A stretch of DNA of 64,000 bases from Parazoarcus communis SWub3 = DSM 12120 (GCF_003226565.1 NZ_QKOE01000001.1:62001-126000), one strand, 5' to 3'. Counted from the stretch's first letter, positions 44,932-53,788 are shown. Notes: generated by a model not told the origin, from the letters alone. A program made the numbers and translations.

Positions 44932-45072
44932 GCGGCACCCACGGCCTTTCCTACCCTTGGAACAGATTCCGGCGGTATCCGCAGTCATGACGGGAACCGC
45001 ACCATCCTAAGCCAACACAGCATCAGCGCGGGATGCCGGCACAACGCGGGCCCCGCCACGAGGAGACAGAAG

Positions 45073-45840
45073 ATGACAGGTCGTTTGCAAGGCAAGGTGG
45101 CATTCATCACTGGCGGGGGTAGCGGCATTGGGGCCGCAACAGCACGACGCTTTGCGCAGGAAGGCGCGACCGTAGTGGTATGCGGTCGCCGTCGCGACCC
45201 GCTCGATGCCGTCGTCGACCACATTGCCGCCACCGGCGGCAAGGCCGAGGCGGTGATTGCCGATGTGAGCGATGAAGCCGGTTTCACTGCGGCGCTCGAA
45301 GCGGCAGCCCAGCGCCATGGCCGTCTCGACGTGCTGGTGAATAATGCGATGGCCTACACCTGGGGCAGCATTGAGGACATGAGTACGACCGACTGGCATG
45401 CCAACTTCGCCACCTCGGTCGATGGCACCTTCTGGGGCACGCGGACCGCAATGCGGCTGATGAAGGGCAAGGGCGGAGCCATCGTCAATGTGTCATCGAT
45501 CTGTGGTTCGCTGGGCACGCCCTGGATGGCCGGCTACTCCGCGGCGAAGGCAGCGATCGACAACTTCTCGCGTGCGGCCGCGGCCGAAGGCGCCGCCCAG
45601 GGCGTACGGGTGAATGTCGTGATTCCAGCTGTGGTCGAGACTCCGGCCACCGCAGGTATGCTGGCCGACGAGAACTCGCGGCGGACCACCGAGAAGCTGA
45701 TCCCGATGGGCCGTGTCGGCCAACCCGAGGAGCTTGCCAACGCAATCCTGTTTCTCGCCAGCGACGAAGCCTCGTACATCACCGGGGCAAGCCTGCCGGT
45801 CGACGGCGGCCGTTCGTCCGTGCTGGTCACCGCGCTGTGA
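45073..45840 (+). CDS. SDR-family oxidoreductase
   Basis: 255-residue short-chain dehydrogenase: ITGGGSGIGAATARRF, NNAMAYTWGS, IVNVSSICGSLGTPWMAGYSAAKAA with Ser/Tyr/Lys, and YITGASLPVDGGRSSVL. AGGAG lies 7-8 bases before ATG 45073; the frame upstream was excluded because it overlaps the promoter with box H. First gene of a six-gene unit that also encodes an OYE reductase, MaoC hydratase and ETF. Probably a hydroxysteroid or hydroxyacyl dehydrogenase. Confidence 0.87.
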   Translation: MTGRLQGKVAFITGGGSGIGAATARRFAQEGATVVVCGRRRDPLDAVVDHIAATGGKAEAVIADVSDEAGFTAALEAAAQRHGRLDVLVNNAMAYTWGSIEDMSTTDWHANFATSVDGTFWGTRTAMRLMKGKGGAIVNVSSICGSLGTPWMAGYSAAKAAIDNFSRAAAAEGAAQGVRVNVVIPAVVETPATAGMLADENSRRTTEKLIPMGRVGQPEELANAILFLASDEASYITGASLPVDGGRSSVLVTAL

Positions 45841-45848
45841 GTCGCGTC

Positions 45849-46931
45849 ATGAACGCCCTGCCCCACCTGTTCAGCCCACTGCAGCTCGGAGAGCTTGAGC
45901 TTTCCAACCGCATTGTCATGGCCCCGATGACGCGTAACCGGGCTGACGCGGACGGCGTGCCAGGCGCCTTGATGGTGGAGTACTACGCCCGTCGGGCCGA
46001 TTGCGGCCTGATCGTCGCCGAAGGCGCATGGCCCAGCCGTAACGGTCAGGCCTATTGCCGCCAGCCAGGCATCGCCACCGAAGCGCAGATCGCCGGCTGG
46101 CGCCAGGTGACCGGGGCCGTTCATGCACGGGGGGGCCGTATCGTGCTGCAGATCATGCATGCGGGACGTATCGGCAGCCGCCTGATCAAGGGTAACGATG
46201 CGGAAACCGTCTCCGCTTCGGCGCTTCGTGCCAGCGGTGAAGTATTTACCGACAATCATGGCATGCAGTCCTTCGACACGCCGCGCGCACTGTCGACGGA
46301 GGAAGTCGGACAGGTTGTACAGGAACACAGACAAGCCGCGCTCAATGCCAGGGCTGCCGGATTCGATGGCGTCGAACTGCATTGCACCAGTGGCTATCTG
46401 CCGATGCAGTTTATGTGCTCCGGTACCAATCTGCGCACAGACTGCTACGGCGGCAGCGTCGCCAACCGCGTACGCTTCGCCGTCGAATGCCTGCAGGCCA
46501 TGAGCGATGCCATCGGCCCTGGCCGGGTCGGCGTACGCTTCAATCCGGGTAACACCTATAACGATACGCGCGACGCAGACTCCGCCGCGACCCATGCCGA
46601 GCTGGCACGACAGGCTGCGGGGCTGGACCTGGCTTACGCACATGTGATGCGTTCACCGGTCGCGGAGATTGACGCCTTTGATCTGGCGCGCGCAAGTTTT
46701 GGCGAGCGTCTGATCCTGAATGACGGTTTCGACGCCAGCACGGCCGAGGCTGCGCTGGCAGACGGACAGGGTGTGGCCGTCTCGTTTGCTCGTCACTTCA
46801 TCGGCAACCCCGACCTTGTGCACCGGCTGCGCGCCGGACTGCCGCTGGCCCGCTTCGATCGCAGGACACTGTATACGCCAGGCGCCGCGGGCTACACCGA
46901 TTATCCCGAAGCAGAAGGAGTCAGCGCATGA
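45849..46931 (+). CDS. Old yellow enzyme-family oxidoreductase with altered active-site pair
   Basis: 360-residue NemA/OYE-like FMN protein: LSNRIVMAPMTRNRA, LQIMHAGRI, YGGSVANRVRFAVE, GRVGVRFNPGNTYND and the C-terminal RHFIGNPDLVHRL. In the substrate anion-binding motif, normally H-x-A-[NH]-G-Y-L, it has HCTSGYL: the first His is kept but the second donor residue is Ser. Start is ATG 45849, or GTG 45837 overlapping the SDR stop. Four bases (ATGA) overlap the MaoC gene. Likely reduces an activated C=C bond; the changed pair may point to a different substrate class. Confidence 0.86.
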   Translation: MNALPHLFSPLQLGELELSNRIVMAPMTRNRADADGVPGALMVEYYARRADCGLIVAEGAWPSRNGQAYCRQPGIATEAQIAGWRQVTGAVHARGGRIVLQIMHAGRIGSRLIKGNDAETVSASALRASGEVFTDNHGMQSFDTPRALSTEEVGQVVQEHRQAALNARAAGFDGVELHCTSGYLPMQFMCSGTNLRTDCYGGSVANRVRFAVECLQAMSDAIGPGRVGVRFNPGNTYNDTRDADSAATHAELARQAAGLDLAYAHVMRSPVAEIDAFDLARASFGERLILNDGFDASTAEAALADGQGVAVSFARHFIGNPDLVHRLRAGLPLARFDRRTLYTPGAAGYTDYPEAEGVSA

Positions 46932-47377
46932 TCTATTGGGAAGATGTGGTTCTCCACACACCGCGCGAGTCGACCGCAAGCTACTGCCTGACCGCCGACA
47001 ACATCAAGGCCTTTGCCACCGAATGGGATCCGTTTCCACCTCATGTCGACGAGTCCGCCGCGGCGCGGTCGCCGATTGGCGAACTGTTTGCGGCCGGCGT
47101 CCATCTGCTGTCGATCACCATCCGGCTGTCGCACAGCATCGCCCATGAGGACACCGCGTCCATTGCCGGACGCGGCTGGGAACACCTGCGCTTTCATCGC
47201 CCCGGGGTGGTCGGCGACGAGCTGCGGGTGCGCGTGACCCACATCGACCGTCGCCCCGCCAGCCGCCGCGAACGCGGGGTGCTGGTATCGCGTTTCGAAC
47301 TTTTCAATCAACGGGGCGAAGTGGTGGTGAGCTTCGACAACAACGTGGTGATGCTGCGCCGCGAAGCTGCTGCCTGA
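46928..47377 (+). CDS. MaoC-like hotdog hydratase/dehydratase
   Basis: 149-residue hotdog protein of the MaoC/(R)-hydratase group. The motif region reads [33 protein letters not shown], where active enzymes have D-x-N-P-x-H-x-D followed by G-x-x-A-x-G; Asp and His are retained with F-P in place of N-P. The last strands ([20 protein letters not shown]) match the thioester-binding fold. Overlaps the OYE gene by four bases and is followed after 29 bases by etfB. Likely hydrates an enoyl-CoA in the pathway. Confidence 0.82.
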   Translation: MIYWEDVVLHTPRESTASYCLTADNIKAFATEWDPFPPHVDESAAARSPIGELFAAGVHLLSITIRLSHSIAHEDTASIAGRGWEHLRFHRPGVVGDELRVRVTHIDRRPASRRERGVLVSRFELFNQRGEVVVSFDNNVVMLRREAAA

Positions 47378-47406
47378 ACCCCGAACTTGTCCGCATGGAG
47401 AATGCC

Positions 47407-48156
47407 TTGAAGATTCTTGTCCCGGTTAAGCGGGTGGTCGATTACAACGTGAAGGTCCGGGTCCGCTCGGATCAGGGCGGGGTCGAACTGGCCGGCGTGA
47501 AGATGTCGATCAACCCCTTCGACGAGATCGCCGTCGAGGAAGCAGTCCGCCTGCGTGAAGCCGGTACCGCCAGCGAGGTGATTGCAGTCAGCTGCGGTGG
47601 CGCGGCCTGCCAGGAGACGCTGCGCAGTGCCCTTGCCATGGGTGCTGACCGTGCCATCCTGGTCGAAAGCGACATCGAGCTGCAACCACTAGCAGTGGCC
47701 CGGCTGTTGCAGGCTGTGGCCCTCCGGGAGCAGCCGCAACTAGTGATCTGCGGCAAACAGGCGATCGATGACGATGCCAACCAGACGGGTCAGATGCTGG
47801 CAGCACTGCTGGGCTGGCCACAGGCGACCTTTGCCTCCAAGGTGCTGCCGGGCGACGGAACGCTCACGGTGACCCGCGAGATCGACGGCGGCCTTGAGAC
47901 GCTGGCATTGAAACTGCCTGCCGTGGTGACGGCCGACCTGCGCCTGAACGAGCCACGCTACGCCACGCTGCCCAATATCATGAAGGCCAAGAAAAAGCCG
48001 CTGGAGGTGATGCCGGCTGCCGGTTTCGGGGTCGATATCGCACCACGCCTGCGTCACACCCGCCATGCCGAACCCGCCGCGCGCAAAGGCGGCATCAAGG
48101 TGGCCGATGTGGCCGAGCTGGTGAACAAGCTGCGTAACGAAGCAAAGGTAATTTGA
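47407..48156 (+). CDS. etfB: Electron transfer flavoprotein beta subunit
   Basis: 249-residue Etf[19 protein letters not shown] at the start, [43 protein letters not shown], and the adenine-nucleotide region. TTG 47407, with GGAG seven to ten bases upstream, gives exactly the standard protein beginning [10 protein letters not shown]; an ATG at 47395 would add four residues. It accepts electrons from acyl-CoA dehydrogenases. Located in the box H operon immediately before etfA, so it is a pathway-specific ETF rather than only the household copy. Confidence 0.93.
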   Translation: MKILVPVKRVVDYNVKVRVRSDQGGVELAGVKMSINPFDEIAVEEAVRLREAGTASEVIAVSCGGAACQETLRSALAMGADRAILVESDIELQPLAVARLLQAVALREQPQLVICGKQAIDDDANQTGQMLAALLGWPQATFASKVLPGDGTLTVTREIDGGLETLALKLPAVVTADLRLNEPRYATLPNIMKAKKKPLEVMPAAGFGVDIAPRLRHTRHAEPAARKGGIKVADVAELVNKLRNEAKVI

Positions 48157-48164
48157 GGCAAACG

Positions 48165-49103
48165 ATGAAGACACTGGTCATTGCTGAACATGACAACACC
48201 CGGCTGGCAACGGCAACGCTGAACGCCATTACCGCAGCAACCCGCTTCGGCGGCGAGGTCGACATCCTGGTTGCTGGCCACCGTTGCGATGCGGCCGCCG
48301 CTCAGGCCGCAAGCCTGGCAGGCACACGCCGGGTGCTGAAGGCCGACGCCGCACATTACGCCGATGCGCTGGCGGAGAACCTGGCTGTGCTGATCCGGGG
48401 CATGGCCGGTAGCGGCGGCTATCGGGCCATACTTGCCGGTGCCAGTAGTTTCGGTAAAAATCTGCTCCCCCGCGTGGCCGCCCTGCTCGACGTGGCCGCC
48501 ATTTCCGACGTTGTGGCCATCGACGCGCCGGGCCGGTACCAGCGGCCGATTTACGCCGGGAACGTCCTGGTTGCAGTAGAGTCTGATCAGCCACTGGATG
48601 TATTGACGGTACGCACCACTGCGTTTGATCCGGCAGCAACAGGGGGAAGCGCACCGGTCGAACCCGTCGCTTCGGGACCGGATCTGGGTCTGTCACGTGT
48701 CACCGGGCGTGAGTTGAGCAAGTCCGAGCGACCTGAACTGGGTGCGGCAGCCATTGTGGTATCGGGCGGTCGTGGCCTGGGCAGCGGCGAGAACTACCAA
48801 CGCCTGCTCGAACCCCTGGCCGACCGTCTGGGTGCTGCGCTGGGCGCCTCGCGCGCTGCCGTGGATGCGGGGTTCGTTCCCAATGATTATCAGGTCGGGC
48901 AAACCGGCAAGATCGTTGCGCCGGGACTCTATATCGCGGTCGGCATCTCGGGAGCGATCCAGCATCTCGCGGGCATGAAGGATGCCAAGGTGATCGTTGC
49001 GATCAACAAGGATCCGGACGCTCCGATCTTCCAGATTGCGGACTACGGTCTGGTGGCAGACCTGTTCGAGGCAGTGCCGGCGCTGACTGCTGGACTGGCT
49101 TAG
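48165..49103 (+). CDS. etfA: Electron transfer flavoprotein alpha subunit
   Basis: 312-residue Etf[23 protein letters not shown], and the C-terminal FAD domain with [74 protein letters not shown]. Nine bases separate it from etfB. With EtfB it carries electrons from the acyl-CoA dehydrogenases encoded 30 kb away to ETF:quinone oxidoreductase encoded at 52-54 kb. Confidence 0.95.
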   Translation: MKTLVIAEHDNTRLATATLNAITAATRFGGEVDILVAGHRCDAAAAQAASLAGTRRVLKADAAHYADALAENLAVLIRGMAGSGGYRAILAGASSFGKNLLPRVAALLDVAAISDVVAIDAPGRYQRPIYAGNVLVAVESDQPLDVLTVRTTAFDPAATGGSAPVEPVASGPDLGLSRVTGRELSKSERPELGAAAIVVSGGRGLGSGENYQRLLEPLADRLGAALGASRAAVDAGFVPNDYQVGQTGKIVAPGLYIAVGISGAIQHLAGMKDAKVIVAINKDPDAPIFQIADYGLVADLFEAVPALTAGLA

Positions 49104-49111
49104 GGCTGAGT

Positions 49112-49129
49112 GCCGCCTCTTGCGGCGGC
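49112..49129 (+). promoter_or_regulatory. Hairpin between etfA and the LuxR gene
   Basis: Perfect 6-bp stem GCCGCC/GGCGGC with loop TCTTGC, directly before the GAGGA ribosome site (49135-49139). No T run, so it is not a typical terminator. It could reduce read-through or shield translation of the regulator. Confidence 0.45.
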
Positions 49130-49147
49130 TTGAATGAGGATTGGGCT

Positions 49148-50281
49148 TTGGCCAACATCGAACTGGATCTCGCGGAATACAACCGCATCGTCTCGGCACT
49201 GTACGACGCCTCGCTTGAGAGTCGCGGCTGGCCGAACGCGCTGGAGATGCTGCGCGCGTTGTTCCAGGCGAATTACGTCACCCTGATCCTGCGCAGCCCG
49301 GAAGAAGGCAATCTGGGGCTGATGATCGCGGTCGGCGTGGAAGGTGGTGACCGGGTCACCTACCTCCCGTATGGCCACGACAGCACCCCTTTCGTCAATC
49401 AGCCCACGGACAAGGTATTCACGGTCGAAGACCTGATGACCGAGGCGGAATGGCGCCGGATGCCATACTTCCTGCATTGGTGCGCACCCAAGGACGTATT
49501 TCATGTGATGGGTGCGGACATCTCGACTCCGGATGGCGGAAAGTTGCGGTTTCGCATCACCCGGGGCGAAGCCGGGTCAAAGTTCGACACGGTCGACCGG
49601 GCGCGCTGCGAGATGCTGCTACCGCACCTTCGTCGTGCACTGCACGTACACAATTTGCTGGACCGCAGCGAGTCGATGGGGGCGCTCTATTCGCAGGCAA
49701 TCGGCAAGCTTTCGGTCGGTACCGTCGTGCTCGACGAAAGTGGCAAGGTGCTGGAACAGAACCTGATCGCACGCGAGTTGCTGTCAAGCAATGACGGGCT
49801 CAAGCTGGTCGGTGGCCGGCTCGAAGCCTCCTACCCCAGCGACAACCGCGAATTGCAGCAACTCATCCGCAACGCCTTCGTGCGCAACGCTGGTACGCCG
49901 CCGACGATCGCGCAGGCGATGTCGGTGTCGCGCCCGTCCGGCCAGGTCAGTCTGGGCGTGGTTGTCGAGCCGGTGCCTTCGCAGGAATGGGCGGAGGGCA
50001 AGGGCCAGCCTGCAGCCGTAGTCTATATCCGGGACGCAGCCGGCAAATCGCTGGCCAGCATGGCGGCCGCAAAGCAGCTGTTCAACCTCACCCCGGCAGA
50101 AACCGCACTGGCGATGGAGCTGGCCAATGGCCTGTCGCTCGAGGAAGCTGCCGAGGCACTCAATATCCGACGCAATACCGCACGCGCGCACCTGCGCTCG
50201 ATCTTTTCCAAGACAGGCGTGCGCCGCCAGACCGAACTGGTGCGGATCATGCTGAACAGCGTCGCTGCGCTGAGCAGCTGA
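49148..50281 (+). CDS. LuxR-type transcriptional regulator (TeiR/TesR-like)
   Basis: 377-residue regulator. An about 300-residue N-terminal sensor region (PAS-like segment KLSVGTVVLDESGKVLEQN) is followed by a GerE helix-turn-helix: LFNLTPAETALAMELANGLSLEEAAEALNIRRNTARAHLRSIFSKTGVRRQTELVRIM. Size and build resemble TeiR/TesR, which activates testosterone degradation in Comamonas. GAGGA eight bases before TTG 49148 supports that start; TTG 49130 is an alternative. It stands between etfA and an HsdA-like gene, so it is the prime candidate for binding the 19-bp regulon boxes. That link is inference. Confidence 0.85.
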   Translation: MANIELDLAEYNRIVSALYDASLESRGWPNALEMLRALFQANYVTLILRSPEEGNLGLMIAVGVEGGDRVTYLPYGHDSTPFVNQPTDKVFTVEDLMTEAEWRRMPYFLHWCAPKDVFHVMGADISTPDGGKLRFRITRGEAGSKFDTVDRARCEMLLPHLRRALHVHNLLDRSESMGALYSQAIGKLSVGTVVLDESGKVLEQNLIARELLSSNDGLKLVGGRLEASYPSDNRELQQLIRNAFVRNAGTPPTIAQAMSVSRPSGQVSLGVVVEPVPSQEWAEGKGQPAAVVYIRDAAGKSLASMAAAKQLFNLTPAETALAMELANGLSLEEAAEALNIRRNTARAHLRSIFSKTGVRRQTELVRIMLNSVAALSS

Positions 50282-50408
50282 AAGACCGCCTGCCCCACGG
50301 ATCCCCGTCCGGGTGATCCGCAATCAGCCTGCGCAAGCTCTTCGGACGGAGCGCTGCATCTCCAGCGCACCGGCCACCGACGGCGCGGCGCGCATAAGGT
50401 CACCGAGG

Positions 50409-50427
50409 CTAGTCCGCGCGGACGATG
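50409..50427 (+). promoter_or_regulatory. Regulon box I
   Basis: CTAGTCCGCGCGGACGATG with a perfect GTCCGCGCGGAC palindrome. The -10-like GATACT (50449-50454) is centred 33.5 bp downstream. It controls the HsdA-like/SDR/ETF-QO genes, 73 bases before the first start codon. Confidence 0.74.
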
Positions 50428-50499
50428 CCTGCCTTGCCGGCGCTTGAGGATACTGCGGTATCGCAAACTTGCCCGCTTCGGGCCTCAAGGGAGTTCGAC

Positions 50500-51267
50500 A
50501 TGACCGTCACCGTCGTCACCGGTTCTGCCTCCGGCATTGGCGCCGCCATCCGCGACCAGCTCGTCCAGGCCGGCCATCGCGTCATTGGCATCGATCGCCA
50601 GAACGCCGAAATCACCGCCGATCTCTCCACCGCCGACGGTCGCCAGGCTGCGGTGGAGGCCGCACTGCGCGCCTGCGAAGGGCGACTGGATGGATTGGTG
50701 TGCTGTGCCGGACTCGGCCCCACCGCCAGCTCCAGCAGCCTGATCGTCAGCGTCAACTACTTTGGCATGACCGAGCTGGTCAACGGGCTGACCCCGGCAC
50801 TGGCGCGCGGCACAGCCCCGGCCATATTGCTGATCGGCTCGGTGGCGTCGGTGCATCCAGGCATGGACAAGCTGCCGATGGTGACCGCCATGCTGAACGA
50901 CGACGAAGCCGGAGCGCGTAGCCAGGCCGATGCGATGGGGGCCACGCAGGCCGCTTACGCTGGCTCGAAATATGCCGTCACCGTGTTTGCCCGCCGCCAG
51001 GCAGTGGTCCTGGGCCCACGCGGCATCCGCATCAATGTGCTCGCACCTGGGGCGGTCGATACCCCCTTGCTGCAGGCGTCTCTGGCCGATGCGCGCTATG
51101 GCGAGGCAGTACGCAACTTTGTCGCACCCGTGGGGCGCAACGCCGCGCCTGCCGAGATCGCCGGCATGGCTTGCTTTCTGCAGTCGGCGCAAGCCAGCTT
51201 CGTTCATGGGACCGTCGTCTTCGTCGATGGCGGGATGGACGCGATGACGCGTTCCGACCGGTTCTGA
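50500..51267 (+). CDS. hsdA: 3-alpha-hydroxysteroid dehydrogenase/carbonyl reductase-like SDR (HsdA-like)
   Basis: 255-residue SDR very like Comamonas testosteroni HsdA: TVVTGSASGIGAA, IDRQNAEITADLSTADGR, DGLVCCAGLGP, VSVNYFGMTEL, catalytic Tyr153 and Lys157 in AYAGSK, APGAVDTPLLQASLADARYGEAV, and VHGTVVFVDGGMDA with a final R...F. These blocks match HsdA in order and spacing. HsdA interconverts 3-alpha-hydroxy and 3-keto steroids with NAD(H). AGGGAG lies 7 bases before the ATG. It follows the LuxR regulator gene, as expected if that is TeiR-like. Comparison is from memory, not a search. Confidence 0.85.
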   Translation: MTVTVVTGSASGIGAAIRDQLVQAGHRVIGIDRQNAEITADLSTADGRQAAVEAALRACEGRLDGLVCCAGLGPTASSSSLIVSVNYFGMTELVNGLTPALARGTAPAILLIGSVASVHPGMDKLPMVTAMLNDDEAGARSQADAMGATQAAYAGSKYAVTVFARRQAVVLGPRGIRINVLAPGAVDTPLLQASLADARYGEAVRNFVAPVGRNAAPAEIAGMACFLQSAQASFVHGTVVFVDGGMDAMTRSDRF

Positions 51268-51280
51268 CGCGCGGAGATCG

Positions 51281-52126
51281 ATGATGCGCAAGGTGGCATT
51301 CATCACGGGGGCGAGCCGGGGTATCGGACGAGCAAGCGCACTGGCCTTCGCCCGCGCCGGCTTCGACATCGCGATCAGTGCCCGCACGCTTGAGGAAGGC
51401 GAAGCGCATGCACATGCGCTGACGGACGCGGAGGGCCGCCCGCTGAACGGTAGCCTCACGGCAACGGCGGCTCAGGTACGCGCACTCGGCCGGCAAGCCC
51501 TGGCCGTACGCATGGATCTGCTGGACGAATCCTCGGTGCGCGGCGCCGCTGAGGCCGTGCTGGCTCACTACGGCCGGATCGATGTGTTGGTCAACAACGC
51601 GATCTATCAAGGCAAGGACCTGAACCTGTCTTTCATGGACCTGAAGCCAGATACCCTGCAGCGCGTCTTTCAAGGCTATGTGATGGCACCGGTGCTGCTC
51701 ACCCAGGCGCTGTTACCGACCATGCTGGCGCAAGGCGGCGGCACGGTCATCAATGTCAGTTCGGGTGCGGGCGAAAGCGACCCGCCTGTAGCCGCGAGCC
51801 AAGGCGGCTGGGGTTATGCCTACGGTGCCGGCAAGGCTGCAGTATCCCGCCTTGCCGGCGTGCTGGCCGTCGAGCATGGCAAGCAGGGCATCTGCGCGTT
51901 TACCGTCAACCCGGGCGTGGTCTCGACTGAAGCGCTACGCGCCACCATTGGCGAGCAGGGCGTACTCGCGCTGCGCGGCGGGGTTGCGCCGCCCGAGGTC
52001 CCGGCCGCAGTCCTCTGCTGGCTCGCAACCTCACCCGAGGCGGCTGCTTTCCAGCGCCGCACTATCCAGGCCCAGCCTTTCGCACTGGAGCATGGCATCG
52101 TCGCCGACTGGCGCAACCGCGCCTGA
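51281..52126 (+). CDS. SDR-family oxidoreductase
   Basis: 281-residue short-chain dehydrogenase: VAFITGASRGIGRASALAF, NNAIYQGKDLNLSFMDL, VINVSSGAGESDPPVAASQGGWGYAYGAGKAA with Ser/Tyr/Lys, and a C-terminal part (TSPEAAAFQRRTIQAQPF) that lacks the usual D-G-G end. The insert between Ser and Tyr is longer than in FabG-type enzymes. GCGGAGATCG precedes tandem ATGs. Thirteen bases after the HsdA-like gene and eighteen before the ETF-QO gene. Substrate unknown. Confidence 0.86.
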   Translation: MMRKVAFITGASRGIGRASALAFARAGFDIAISARTLEEGEAHAHALTDAEGRPLNGSLTATAAQVRALGRQALAVRMDLLDESSVRGAAEAVLAHYGRIDVLVNNAIYQGKDLNLSFMDLKPDTLQRVFQGYVMAPVLLTQALLPTMLAQGGGTVINVSSGAGESDPPVAASQGGWGYAYGAGKAAVSRLAGVLAVEHGKQGICAFTVNPGVVSTEALRATIGEQGVLALRGGVAPPEVPAAVLCWLATSPEAAAFQRRTIQAQPFALEHGIVADWRNRA

Positions 52127-52144
52127 GCACAGGACATTTCCCGT

Positions 52145-53788
52145 ATGAGTTTTGAACGCGAGTCGATGGAGTTCGACGTGCTGATCGTGGGCGGAGGCCC
52201 GGCCGGACTGGCCGCCGCAATCAGAATCAAGCAACTGGCCGCAGCCGACGGTCATGACCTTTCCGTGTGCCTGATCGAGAAAGCGGCGGAGATCGGCGCG
52301 CATACCTTGTCCGGCGCAGTGATGGACCCGCGGGCACTGACCGAGCTGATTCCCGACTGGAAAGCGCGTGGCGCACCGCTGATCACCGAGGTGAGCGAGG
52401 ACAGGGTGCTGCTCCTGAGCGAGACGGGTGCGCGGCGGATTCCAAACGGCCTTCTGCCGGACTGCCTGCTGAACGAGGGCAACTACATTGTCCGTCTTGG
52501 CCATGTGGTGAAGTGGCTGGGCGAGCAGGCAGAAGCGCTGGGCGTGGAGGTGTATCCCGGCTTTGCCGGCGCCGAAATACTGTTTGATCCGTCAGGCGCA
52601 GTGAAAGGCGTCGCCACCGGCGACATGGGGTTGATGCGCGATGGCATGCCAGGCCCCAATCATCAGCCTGGCATGGCGCTGCACGCCCGTTACACGCTGT
52701 TTGCCGAAGGTTGCCGAGGTCACCTGGGCAAGCAACTGGAGGCACGATACCGCTTGCGTGAAGGCATCGACCCGCAGACCTACGGTATCGGCATCAAGGA
52801 ACTGTGGGAGGTCCCCACCAGCCAGCATCAGCCCGGCCTGGTGGTGCACAGCACCGGCTGGCCGATGGATAAGGCCACCTATGGTGGTGGTTTCGTCTAT
52901 CACCTGGAGGAACGGCTTGTAGCAGTGGGCCATGTGGTCGGACTCAACTATCGCAATCCCCACCTATCCCCTTTCGAGGAGATGCAACGCTACAAGACCC
53001 ATCCCGAGGTCCGTCGCTACCTCGAAGGCGGCAAACGTCTGGCCTATGGTGCGCGTGCGATCGCGGCGGGAGGCTTGCAGAGCCTGCCACAACTGGCCTT
53101 CCCGGGTGGCGCACTGATCGGGGACAACGCCGGCTTTCTCAATGCGGCCCGAATCAAGGGCAGCCATGCCGCGATCAAGTCCGGCATGCTCGCCGCCGAG
53201 GCGGCATTCCGCGCACTGGTCGATGCCCGTCAGCACGATACGCTGACGGCCTACCCCGCCGCATTCCGCAACTCCTGGCTGCATACCGAACTGCACAAGA
53301 CGCGCAACTTCAAACCTTACATGAAGCGGGGCTTGTACCTGGGCGCCCTGATGTTCGGGATCGATCAATTGGTGTTCCGTGGCAAGGCGCCCTGGACACT
53401 GCACAACAGTGCTGACCACGACACCTTGAAACCCGCAGCCGAGTGCGACGGGATCAACTATCCGAAACCCGATGGCGTACTGACCTTCGATCGCCTGTCA
53501 TCAGTCTTCCTGTCTAACACCCACCACGAGGAAGATCAGCCCTGCCACCTGCGGCTGAAGAATGACATGGTGCCGATCACGGTCAACCTTGCCCGTTATG
53601 AAGCCCCCGAGCAGCGCTATTGCCCGGCAGGGGTCTATGAAATCGTGCAGGTTGAGGGCACCCCCAGGCTACAGATCAATGCGCAGAATTGCGTTCACTG
53701 CAAGACCTGCGACATCAAGGATCCCACACAGAATATCGACTGGGTGGTACCGCAAGGCGGTGAAGGACCGATCTACCAGGGCATGTAA
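52145..53788 (+). CDS. Electron transfer flavoprotein-ubiquinone oxidoreductase
   Basis: 547-residue full-length ETF-QO: FDVLIVGGGPAGLAAAIRIKQLA (FAD), EKAAEIGAHTLSGAVMDPRAL, PGLVVHSTGWPMDKATYGGGFVYH, and the C-terminal 4Fe-4S site NAQNCVHCKTCDIKDPTQNIDWVVPQGGEGP. It passes electrons from ETF to the membrane quinone pool. Its presence in the box I operon with an HsdA-like dehydrogenase completes an electron path for the island's acyl-CoA dehydrogenases. Confidence 0.95.
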   Translation: MSFERESMEFDVLIVGGGPAGLAAAIRIKQLAAADGHDLSVCLIEKAAEIGAHTLSGAVMDPRALTELIPDWKARGAPLITEVSEDRVLLLSETGARRIPNGLLPDCLLNEGNYIVRLGHVVKWLGEQAEALGVEVYPGFAGAEILFDPSGAVKGVATGDMGLMRDGMPGPNHQPGMALHARYTLFAEGCRGHLGKQLEARYRLREGIDPQTYGIGIKELWEVPTSQHQPGLVVHSTGWPMDKATYGGGFVYHLEERLVAVGHVVGLNYRNPHLSPFEEMQRYKTHPEVRRYLEGGKRLAYGARAIAAGGLQSLPQLAFPGGALIGDNAGFLNAARIKGSHAAIKSGMLAAEAAFRALVDARQHDTLTAYPAAFRNSWLHTELHKTRNFKPYMKRGLYLGALMFGIDQLVFRGKAPWTLHNSADHDTLKPAAECDGINYPKPDGVLTFDRLSSVFLSNTHHEEDQPCHLRLKNDMVPITVNLARYEAPEQRYCPAGVYEIVQVEGTPRLQINAQNCVHCKTCDIKDPTQNIDWVVPQGGEGPIYQGM

